Positions 7,614 through 14,394 of a stretch of 35,829 bases of DNA are shown here, one piece after another. The DNA comes from Gordonia effusa NBRC 100432 (GTDB lineage: Bacteria > Actinomycetota > Actinomycetes > Mycobacteriales > Mycobacteriaceae), in NCBI RefSeq assembly GCF_000241305.1, contig NZ_BAEH01000032.1, positions 1 through 35,829 of the forward strand, given 5' to 3'. The stretch's first letter is position 1, and each line of letters begins with the position of its first letter. The position numbers were made by a program, and so were the translations under genes. The notes below the pieces were generated by a model. It was not told the origin of the DNA, did not search any database, and was given only the letters and a program-made list of their open reading frames with translations.

Positions 7614-9073
7614 CATCTACAGCCGCAGAACAACTTTCGACACCGCGCCGAGTATCGGGTGGTGAAGCTGAACACGGTCACCTCGATGAACTGGCCACCG
7701 ACCCGATCGGACTATTCACGCGGGTTCGTGAAGAATGTGGTGACGTCGGACAGTTCCAGCTCGCCGATCGGCAGGTGGTACTCGTTTCCGGGGCCGCGGC
7801 CAACGAAGAGTTCTTTCGTGCGCCGGACGAGATTCTCGATCAGGCGGCCGCGTATCCGTTTATGACACCGATCTTTGGGGAAGGCGTCGTCTTCGACACC
7901 AGTCCCGAGCGTCGTTCGGAAATGTTGCATAACCAGGCGCTCAAGGGCGCGCATATGAAACAGCATGCGGTCACCATCCCCAACGAGGTGGAGCGGATGA
8001 TCGCTGACTGGGGGGACGCCGGCGAGATCGACTTGTTGGAGTTCTTCGGCGAGCTGACGCTCTACACATCCTCGGCCTGTCTGATCGGACGCAAATTCCG
8101 AGAAGAACTGTCCAAACACATCTCCGAGCTCTATCACGATCTGGAGAAGGGGACTGATCCGCTCGCCTACGTTGATTACAACGCCGACATCGAGAGTTTT
8201 CGGCGCCGAGACTCCGCGCGGGCCGAGCTAGTCGAGTTCATCGGGGGAGTTCTGGGTCAACGAGTCGCGAATCCTCCTGAAAACAAGGAAGATCGGGACT
8301 TGCTCGACGTTCTCGTCTCACTCAAGAACGACGACGGCAGCCCGATGTTCAGTGCTGATACGGTGACCGGGATCTTTATTTCGATGATGTTCGCGGGTCA
8401 TCACACGACGCAGGGCACGGCGGCGTGGACGTTGCTCGAGTTGTTGCGCAATCCCGACTACCTAGACCAGGTCGTCGCCGAACTCGACGAGATCTATCGC
8501 CCCGGTGAGGATGCCGGGCCGGAGGCCGTCGCCGGTGGGCGCGTGCCCTATAGCTTTGCGGCGATGCGGCAGATTCCCAAGCTGGAGTCGTCGCTGAAAG
8601 AGGCCTTGCGCCTGCATCCGCCTCTCATCATCTTGATGCGAGTTGTGCAGGAGGACTTTCACATTCACGGTGAGGGACCTGATGGTTCATCCACTGAGTA
8701 TGTGGTGAAAGCCGGACAGTCGATTGCGGTATCGCCGGCGGTGTCCAACCGGCTGCCCAACGACTTTCCGGACCCGGACGTCTTCAACCCCGACCGCTAC
8801 TTCGAGCCACGTCAAGAGGATCTGGTCAATCGCTGGACGTGGATTCCGTTCGGAGCCGGCCGACATCGTTGCGTGGGAGCACAATTCGCGATCATGCAAT
8901 TGAAGGCCATCTTCTCGGTCCTCTTGCAGAACTACGAGTTCGAGATGGCGCAGCCCGCTGACTCGTATCACAACGACCATTCGAAAATGGTGGTGCAACT
9001 GGCACAACCGTGCCGCGTGCGCTATCGACGGCGTACCACTGCCGATGCGAATTCTGGCGACACGGAGGTGTGA
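7610..9073 (+). CDS. cyp51: lanosterol 14-alpha-demethylase-type cytochrome P450 CYP51
   Basis: The protein (487 residues) closely follows M. tuberculosis CYP51 as I remember it: the N-terminal RVSGG, the B'-C segment AYPFMTPIFGEGVVFD, the I-helix FAGHHTT (261-267), the K-helix ExxR at 331-334, and FGAGRHRCVG with heme ligand Cys421. CYP51 removes the 14-alpha methyl group of sterols and is the azole target. It is about 36 residues longer than the mycobacterial enzyme. The extra residues include a Gly/Ala-rich loop near 297-314, one near 353-364 and a short C-terminal tail. The ferredoxin follows after 3 bases and is the expected electron donor. The natural substrate in actinobacteria is unresolved. 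Confidence 0.97.
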   Translation: MTSTAAEQLSTPRRVSGGEAEHGHLDELATDPIGLFTRVREECGDVGQFQLADRQVVLVSGAAANEEFFRAPDEILDQAAAYPFMTPIFGEGVVFDTSPERRSEMLHNQALKGAHMKQHAVTIPNEVERMIADWGDAGEIDLLEFFGELTLYTSSACLIGRKFREELSKHISELYHDLEKGTDPLAYVDYNADIESFRRRDSARAELVEFIGGVLGQRVANPPENKEDRDLLDVLVSLKNDDGSPMFSADTVTGIFISMMFAGHHTTQGTAAWTLLELLRNPDYLDQVVAELDEIYRPGEDAGPEAVAGGRVPYSFAAMRQIPKLESSLKEALRLHPPLIILMRVVQEDFHIHGEGPDGSSTEYVVKAGQSIAVSPAVSNRLPNDFPDPDVFNPDRYFEPRQEDLVNRWTWIPFGAGRHRCVGAQFAIMQLKAIFSVLLQNYEFEMAQPADSYHNDHSKMVVQLAQPCRVRYRRRTTADANSGDTEV

Positions 9074-9076
9074 CTC

Positions 9077-9268
9077 ATGCGCGTCGAAGTCGACTTGGAC
9101 CTGTGTCAGGGGCATGGCATGTGTGAACTCGAGGCGTCCGACGTGTTTGCCGCCGACCGCGACCACGTGGATATTCTCGATGACCACCCTGACGAGAGTC
9201 ATCGATCCGAAGTCGTTGCCGCCGTGCGATATTGCCCCACTCAAGCCCTCAAGATCGTCGAAGACTGA
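9077..9268 (+). CDS. 3Fe-4S ferredoxin of the P450 system
   Basis: A 63-residue acidic ferredoxin. The cluster ligands are Cys10, Cys16 and Cys53, and His13 stands where a fourth cysteine would be, in CQGHGMC and a final CPTQAL. This pattern is typical of actinobacterial 3Fe-4S (or His-ligated 4Fe-4S) ferredoxins that feed P450s. It starts three bases after cyp51 ends, the same arrangement as Rv0763c next to cyp51 in M. tuberculosis. It can serve both P450s in the operon. No ferredoxin reductase is present in the window, so reducing power must come from one encoded elsewhere. Confidence 0.95.
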   Translation: MRVEVDLDLCQGHGMCELEASDVFAADRDHVDILDDHPDESHRSEVVAAVRYCPTQALKIVED

Positions 9269-9295
9269 CGGTCGAGAACCTCTCTAGGAGCCGAA

Positions 9296-9841
9296 ATGTC
9301 TTTTGACCGTGCCGAATTGGAAGAAATGAAGCAGCGCTGGCTAGCAGCCAACATCGAGTGCGAGAAGGCTGGCGACTGGAAACCGCTGGCGCAGTTCTAC
9401 ACCGAGGACGCTACCTACGGCTGGAACTATGGGCCGATGAAGGATTTCATGGCCGTGGGACGTGATGAGATTCGTGAACTCGCGCTCGGTCAGGAGATGG
9501 AAGGGCTCGAAGGCTGGACCTATCCATACCAGCAGTGGGTGATCGACGAGAAGACCGGTGACATGCTCGGCCTGTGGAAGCAGGTCTACGAGCGGACCCG
9601 TCCGGACGGTTCGCACTATGCCCTCGACGGTATCCAGGGGAGTTGGTTCAAATACCGCGGAGATTTCCAATTCTCTTGGCAGCGTGACTTCTTCGACTAT
9701 GGAAATGTGTCGGCACTGTTTCTGGAAATGTTGACCGACAGGGTATGCAGTGACGGAATGCTTAAGCGCATCGAGAAGTCGGCGCCGGGCAATTTGCCCG
9801 GCTGGTACCCCTATGGCAAAGCCCCGGTGGAGATCTGGTGA
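9296..9841 (+). CDS. SnoaL/NTF2-like conserved protein (Rv0762c-like)
   Basis: A 181-residue protein. The segment WLAANIECEKAGDWKPLAQFYTEDATYGWNYG is broken here into its parts: WLAAN, then DWKPLAQFYTEDATYGW, typical of SnoaL-like or NTF2-like folds with a conical pocket. GGAG lies six bases ahead of the ATG. The length equals that of M. tuberculosis Rv0762c as I recall it, and the position next to the P450 ferredoxin is the same. Members of this fold act as isomerases, hydratases or ligand carriers, so a role in handling the P450 product is possible. The reaction is unknown. The stop overlaps the next gene's start (GTGA). Confidence 0.8.
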   Translation: MSFDRAELEEMKQRWLAANIECEKAGDWKPLAQFYTEDATYGWNYGPMKDFMAVGRDEIRELALGQEMEGLEGWTYPYQQWVIDEKTGDMLGLWKQVYERTRPDGSHYALDGIQGSWFKYRGDFQFSWQRDFFDYGNVSALFLEMLTDRVCSDGMLKRIEKSAPGNLPGWYPYGKAPVEIW

Positions 9842-11124
9842 GCACCGCCCCATCTGGCGTCGCGGCGGTGTCCGGGCCCGAATCGTACTCGGGCCTCACA
9901 CAGGATCAGCTGGCGACGATCCTCCCGGAGCTGCTGTTGTCGGGCCAGTTGATCGATCGTAGCGGTATGGCCCATCTCATCAGTGCCTTCGGTCGAGATG
10001 TGATGGCGCAGATCGCGATTGAGGAATGGATGGCGGCCAGCCCGGTGTACACCCACCGGATGCGTGTGGCGTTGGGAATCGACGGTGACGGCGTCGAAGA
10101 CATGTTCAAGTGTCTGCAGCTCGATATCGGTGCTCCTCCGCAATTCATGGACTTCCGGTACGAGATCATCGACAAGTATCACGGCTCGTTCGTCTTGGCG
10201 CATTGTGGAGCGTTGATGGACGTCGAGCCGATGGGCGATGACTACGTCACCGCGATGTGCCACGACATCGAGGATCCCACTTTCGACGCCACTGCGATCG
10301 CGACGAATCGTCGGGCTCGGATCAGGCCGGTGCACCGTCCGCCACGCCGACCGGTGGATCGGTCGCCTCATTGCGAGTGGATGGTGACGATTGAACCGGA
10401 TCGGGACGAATTGCCGCTGCCACCCGATGCCGAGTGGATGTTCGGAATGAATGTTGCCACAACCGAATTGACGCCAATCGATACGTCAGCGGCTGATGGT
10501 CATGTCGACTATCGCGGACCGCTATTCAACGATCTGCGGTTTAGCGATTGGTCGCGATCCGCGTTGATCCGCATTGCCCAGGAAGTGGCGCTACAACATC
10601 AGTTGCTGGCACTCGGTTTCGAACGTGCGCTTGCGCGTCGCGCGGTCAATGACGCACAGCGCGACGAGGTGTTTCGCAAGCAGCTCACCGGGATCGCGGG
10701 TATGACCGCAGAACGGTTGGCCGCCGCGCTCGACCTCCCCGGCGATGCCGAAGGGCTGGCGGCCGTCCTCAATCTGCATCCGGTGCTCGGGCCGGTGCAA
10801 TACACCGGTGTGATTGCCGAAGTAGTGGAAGATCAAGTGCGGGTCCGCATTCCGCAGGATTCGGCGGCGATTCGCGACGGTGGATGGATGACGCTGTTGA
10901 CGGCCGAACACCTTGAGCCGCTACAGGCGGCGGCTACCGCCGTCGAACCGCACTGGACGGTCGGCACGGCGACAGTACGCGACAAAGCATTGGAAGTATT
11001 TATCGTGCAAGGGAACTCGCGCCCGGAGTCGGGTGAGGTCGCAATAGTGCGTTTCAGTTCCGGCGCCACCTTCGAGTTCGTCAATCGAGGTATACCGTTG
11101 TCGATCACACCGGTAGACAGGTAG
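9838..11124 (+). CDS. conserved hypothetical protein, last gene of the CYP51 operon
   Basis: I do not recognise this 428-residue protein with confidence. Its GTG start overlaps the stop of the SnoaL-like gene, so it is co-translated with the operon. The first half contains FGRDVMAQIAIEEWM, a paired LAHCGAL and a later MCHDIEDPTFDATA. These spaced His/Cys/Asp residues recall the L-2-amino-thiazoline-4-carboxylate-hydrolase-like fold, but that is only a tentative resemblance. The second half is a separate alpha/beta region with several HP and EP turns. There are no transmembrane or signal segments. In M. tuberculosis this position, next to Rv0762c, is occupied by adhB. Its presence here may mark a lineage-specific addition to the CYP51 pathway. 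Confidence 0.6.
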   Translation: MSTAPSGVAAVSGPESYSGLTQDQLATILPELLLSGQLIDRSGMAHLISAFGRDVMAQIAIEEWMAASPVYTHRMRVALGIDGDGVEDMFKCLQLDIGAPPQFMDFRYEIIDKYHGSFVLAHCGALMDVEPMGDDYVTAMCHDIEDPTFDATAIATNRRARIRPVHRPPRRPVDRSPHCEWMVTIEPDRDELPLPPDAEWMFGMNVATTELTPIDTSAADGHVDYRGPLFNDLRFSDWSRSALIRIAQEVALQHQLLALGFERALARRAVNDAQRDEVFRKQLTGIAGMTAERLAAALDLPGDAEGLAAVLNLHPVLGPVQYTGVIAEVVEDQVRVRIPQDSAAIRDGGWMTLLTAEHLEPLQAAATAVEPHWTVGTATVRDKALEVFIVQGNSRPESGEVAIVRFSSGATFEFVNRGIPLSITPVDR

Positions 11125-11130
11125 CACGGC

Positions 11131-11470
11131 TGGGGCGGCAACCCTGGATGGTCGAGTGCGCTCGACGAGCGTAGCGAGACGCGCGTGTATCGAGACCGGG
11201 TGAGTCGTACTCGGAGCGTGACAACTGTTGCAGCGCTGAGGCTTTCGGAGATCATTTACGTGGTCTTGATACACCCGGCCATCGGCGGGAGAAGCTCGGA
11301 TGGGGCGGTAACCTCGGATGGTCGAGTGCGCTCGCCGAGCGGAGCGAGACGGGCGTGTATCGAGACCCGGCGAGATGTACGCGGGACGTGACAACTGTTG
11401 TTAGACAACAGTTTACGAAACAAGGTCACCTGGTCTCGATACACCCGGCTCGGCTTGCGCCTCGCCGGGC
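11131..11470. repeat. 170-bp tandem duplication of intergenic repeat
   Basis: Two direct copies begin at 11131 and 11301, exactly 170 bases apart. The leading box (TGGGGCGG..., then GGTCGAGTGCGCTCG and GTGTATCGAGACC), an ACAACTGTTG at +90 and a TGGTCTCGATACACCCGG-type end at +130 all keep the 170-base offset. The sequence between them has diverged. Each copy therefore holds a box and its inverted counterpart. The region lies between convergent genes (plus strand ends 11124, minus strand ends 11571) and has no gene. Together with the 38-bp array downstream it fills the 446-base gap. Confidence 0.85.
11393..11413. terminator. 9-bp perfect hairpin between convergent genes
   Basis: AACTGTTGT and ACAACAGTT form a perfect nine-base stem around the three-base loop TAG, followed by TTACG rather than a real T run. 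It lies between convergent transcription units and could help stop transcription from either side. It arose inside the second 170-bp repeat copy. The first copy keeps ACAACTGTTG but lacks the pairing arm. Termination is inferred from structure and location only. Confidence 0.4.
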
Positions 11471-11560
11471 ACTCGACCATCGAAGTAGATGCAAGCGCCT
11501 TACCGGGCACTCGACCATCGAGGTAGATGCTTGCGCCTCGCCAGGCACTCGACCATTGGG
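11461..11560. repeat. 38-bp tandem repeat, about 2.6 copies
   Basis: Units start at 11461, 11499 and 11537. Each begins with CTCGCC or CTTACC, continues with GGGCACTCGACCATCG (or close variant) and ends with GTAGATGC..GCGC. The copies differ at a few positions. The units share the CACTCGACCATCG core with the arrays at 13206 and 33936. There are no variable spacers. The array ends just before the stop codon of the minus-strand methyltransferase. Confidence 0.85.
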
Positions 11561-11570
11561 AACCTCAGCT

Positions 11571-12194
11571 CTACTCTTTCCGCACGATCACGAATGCCTG
11601 CCGTGTCCGCTCATTGTCGGCGGCGCGAACGGTCGTCGCAAACTCGATGAATCCGGCCTCCGATAGGAGAGCGAGTACCTGCTCTGGCTGCCGACGTCGA
11701 AACACCAAGTGCATCGAGACCCCGAATGCCTTATCGAGGATGAATGGCTCATCACCGACTTGAAAGCCCAGTAGCGCAACACCATTCGGCCTTAGGACGC
11801 GGTAGAATTCAGCGAACGCGGTTGGTAGGTCGGCGTCGTCGACATGGATGGTCGAATACCACGCGAGGACGCCGCCCAACGACTCGTCGGGGATGTCCAG
11901 CGCCAGCATCGATCCGGTTCGGAAGTCGATATCGGGACGGCGAGTTCGCGCCCTCTCGACCAACTCCGGCGACAAGTCGATCCCGACCACCTCGGCTCCG
12001 GTGTCGTGGAGCATTGCGGTGACTACTCCGGAGCCACAACCGACGTCGGCGATTGGGCCAATTGACAGTTCGCCGAATGCGGTGATCAGGGCGCGATCGA
12101 GTGGTCGGGTATCGAAGACCGACTCGAAGAGTTCGGCGAATCCGGCCGCGCCGGCGTCATATCCGCTGCGGGTCAGTTCCTCATTGGATGGCAC
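11571..12194 (-). CDS. class I SAM-dependent methyltransferase
   Basis: A 207-residue class I methyltransferase. Motif I is IADVGCGSGVVTAML near residue 48, an acidic VVGIDLSPELVERAR follows at motif II, and DESLGGVLAWYSTIHVDD then FYRVLRPNGVALLGF match motifs IV and V of UbiE-like enzymes. It starts nine bases after the thioesterase gene and is probably co-transcribed with it. The substrate cannot be read from the sequence. The stop lies at the edge of the 38-bp repeat array. No unusual insertions or losses are visible. Confidence 0.88.
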   Translation of the reverse strand: MPSNEELTRSGYDAGAAGFAELFESVFDTRPLDRALITAFGELSIGPIADVGCGSGVVTAMLHDTGAEVVGIDLSPELVERARTRRPDIDFRTGSMLALDIPDESLGGVLAWYSTIHVDDADLPTAFAEFYRVLRPNGVALLGFQVGDEPFILDKAFGVSMHLVFRRRQPEQVLALLSEAGFIEFATTVRAADNERTRQAFVIVRKE

Positions 12195-12203
12195 CCGATG
12201 AGG

Positions 12204-13064
12204 CTACCGCGGCATGAATCGGACGTCCGCCGTGGCGCGCGCGAGCAGGGTTCGATCGTCGGTACGCATGCTCGCTTCGAAGGAACCGATCCGGCGGCCG
12301 ACCTTGACCGGCGTGACATCAACGTGCACCGGGCTGCCGTCGACGGCGGGTGATCGGTAGAAGCCGATGTCGAAGTCGAGGATCTGATATTCCGTGCCCG
12401 GCTGCGTATGTGCCTGCGCGCCAAAGGAACAGGCAAGCGCTCCGATGGCGCCGATCACGCCGCCGTGCATCGTGCCCATCATGTTGGCCATCCACGGCGC
12501 GGTGACCGATGTGAAGCGGGTGGCGCCATCGAGTACGGCGATGGAGCCGTCGACCAGTTCGCCGATCGGTCCGATCGGATGGTCCCCGTGCGCGATTGCC
12601 TCAATTATCTTGTGGCCGGACAGGTTTCGGTCGGTGCTTGGGAGCGGTCGCGGCTCTGGATCGGCCAAAGCGCCGATCTGGTCACGGCTGGTACTGGACC
12701 GGCCGACGCGAACATTGCGGGTTAGACCTGTCGTGACCAGTACGCCGGCGGAGGTGGTGATGTCCGCTGTCGTTGTACCGTAGCCGTCGTCGTTCATGCG
12801 GATCTGGCCTGAACTCACTAGGCGATCGGTAACCGCGGGGCGGTGCAATGCGGACATGATCACTCGAGCCTGCAGAGACGAGGTCGACTCGTCGAGTTCG
12901 TAGAAGGGTCGGCCGCCGATGGTGTCGAAGAGCACGGCGAGAGCGGAGAGTTCGATGAGTCCGCGGTGGTCGGCGAGCGAGGCGCTGAGCTGCTGACCCA
13001 ACTGTGCACTGTCGTCGACGACGCCGATTCCAAACGCGTCGAATGGATTGCGCGGATTGTCCAT
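12204..13064 (-). CDS. double-hotdog acyl-CoA thioesterase family protein
   Basis: This 286-residue protein looks like a PaaI/4HBT-type thioesterase built from two hotdog domains. The second half is clearest: MANMMGTMHGGVIGAIG is the typical hotdog helix with an HGG motif, followed by strands ending VHVDVTPVKVGRRIGSFE. The first half has a degenerate copy (RGLIELSALAVLFDT). Such enzymes hydrolyse acyl-CoA or aryl-CoA thioesters in the cytosol. It heads a two-gene unit with the methyltransferase. The promoter is in the repeat-bearing gap upstream, which it shares with the divergent AbiEi-like gene. The acyl specificity is unknown. Confidence 0.8.
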   Translation of the reverse strand: MDNPRNPFDAFGIGVVDDSAQLGQQLSASLADHRGLIELSALAVLFDTIGGRPFYELDESTSSLQARVIMSALHRPAVTDRLVSSGQIRMNDDGYGTTTADITTSAGVLVTTGLTRNVRVGRSSTSRDQIGALADPEPRPLPSTDRNLSGHKIIEAIAHGDHPIGPIGELVDGSIAVLDGATRFTSVTAPWMANMMGTMHGGVIGAIGALACSFGAQAHTQPGTEYQILDFDIGFYRSPAVDGSPVHVDVTPVKVGRRIGSFEASMRTDDRTLLARATADVRFMPR

Positions 13065-13444
13065 ACATCCGTCCTATCAGGCAGGATGCACCGGGAGCGA
13101 ATTGGTTCGGGGAGGATGAGACCAATGCCACTGGGTTGCGCGATTGGGTGATTGACAGGCGTCGGTTGAGATTCGAGTTCGTCTCGCCAGATCTCGATAC
13201 ACCGGCGAGCTCGCAAGCTCGCACGGCGGCACTCGATCATCGGAGGTGGGTTAGTTCGCAGGCTCGCACGACGGCACTCGATCGTCGGAGGTGGGCGAGT
13301 TCGCAGGCTCGCGCGACGGCACGCGATCATCGGAGGTGGGCGAGATCGCTGCACTGTCCACAGATGCGGCGCGATCCACAGTTGTCGGACTCGGCGGCGG
13401 CGTAGCCACGATTGGTCGAAGCAACGCGGACCATCATTGGGGAT
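13065..13444. repeat. divergent intergenic region with 3 x 45-bp tandem repeat
   Basis: This 380-base gap between divergent genes contains no credible gene. Three tandem 45-base units lie at 13206-13250, 13251-13295 and 13296-13340. Each starts near GTTCGCAGGCTCGC, contains GGCACTCGATCATCGG or a variant, and ends GAGGTGGG. Just upstream, TCTCGATACACCG at 13191-13205 is the same lead-in seen at 33909 and 11433, so this belongs to the same repeat family. Because the period is a multiple of three, several open frames cross it on both strands. I read those as artefacts. The remaining 100 bases up to the plus-strand gene should hold its promoter, but no clear hexamers stand out. Confidence 0.8.
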
Positions 13445-14280
13445 ATGAATCATCCGGCCGATTTCTGCGGAGTATTTTCGCTGCGGGAACTACGTGACCA
13501 GGATTCCCATGGCCGCGACTTGGAAGAGATCTTGGCAGGTCGCAGGCTGACGCGGGTGCGGCGCGGTTGGTTCGCGACTTTGGGTGCCGATCCCGTGGTG
13601 GTTGGGGCGATACGCGCCGGCGGCGTGGTCTCCTGCCTCACCGCGTTGAAGATGTACGGCATCTGGGTGCCGGAGCATCCGCTTAGAGTGCACGTGCGAG
13701 CATGCGCGTCGACGATGCGGTCCGCGCCGCCGCGGAAATTCTGTACCGCTGTTGGCGGGGCAACCCCCGAGGGGCGCGCGATAGATGACCTATCAACCGC
13801 GTTGTTACACGCGGTGAAGTGTGTTGACGACGAAGGAGCAGTCGCGGTCTTCGACTCAGTGCTCAATCAGAAACTGATGACCGAGTGGGACCTCGCGAGT
13901 CTGTTCGCCCGCTCCAAGCGTGTCCAGCGGTTGCTGCCGAAATGCGACGGCCGCGCGCAATCGGGGATCGAGACTTTCGCCAGGGTGCGGTTACGAGCCA
14001 AACACGTGAAATTGGATGTGCAGGTGTTCTTGCCATGTGTCGCCGGGTGGGTCGACATCCTTATCGGCAGACGACTCGTTTTGGAACTCGATGGCAAACA
14101 GACGCCTCCGCGGAGCAGTTCGCGAAGGACCGAGAGCGCGACCTTGCCGCTGCTGAAAGCGGATACGAGGTGATGCGGTTGTCGTATCGCCAGGTCGTCG
14201 ATTCCTGGGATCGATGCGAGGCGGGGATTCTCGCGAAGATTCGCCGACGCGAGCATCAGCGAAAACTACCCCACGGCTGA
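13445..14280 (+). pseudogene. AbiEi-antitoxin-like / DUF559 protein, frameshifted
   Basis: The N-terminal part (from ATG 13445) reads as a winged-helix AbiEi-like domain: FSLRELRDQD, then ILAGRRLTRVRRGWFA and a CLTALKMYGIW segment. The C-terminal part is a DUF559/Vsr-like nuclease fold: VDILIGRRLVLELDGK continues, after a change of frame near 14090-14105, as ASAEQFAKDRERDLAAAESG and then YEVMRLSYRQV. The two halves join if one base is added, so a single-base deletion (or a sequencing error) explains the break. Such proteins are common orphan genes in actinobacteria. The last codons and the stop lie inside palindrome copy A, so the element has supplied the C terminus. Confidence 0.75.
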
Positions 14281-14332
14281 ACTGGACTACGCGACAATAA
14301 TTGTCGCGTACCTCGGTTTAGCTGTGGGTTAG
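14267..14332. repeat. nested palindromic element, copy A
   Basis: The element lies between TA dinucleotides at 14267-14268 and 14331-14332 and is 62 bases long. Outer arms CCCCACGGCT and AGCTGTGGGT enclose a perfect inner palindrome TACGCGACAAT-A-ATTGTCGCGTA (14289-14311). Copies B (inverted) and C share this plan. It overlaps the 3' end of the frameshifted AbiEi/DUF559-like gene and lies downstream of the minus-strand acyl-CoA synthetase, a convergent position. A small GGAGC/GCTCC hairpin follows at 14336-14350. Confidence 0.85.
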
Positions 14333-14394
14333 TTGGAGCACTGCGCTCCGCCGAACACCAGATCAGCGGAAACATCGGGCCGCCAGACGGCGCG

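Noticed and set aside
13206..13340. CRISPR array
   Set aside because: The units are tandem copies without variable spacers, and no cas genes are nearby. The same holds for the arrays at 11461 and 33936.
12860..13453. Repeat-containing proteins with a 15-residue period on both strands
   Set aside because: The open frames result from a 45-base repeat (a multiple of three) in GC-rich DNA; they overlap known genes and have no ribosome sites.
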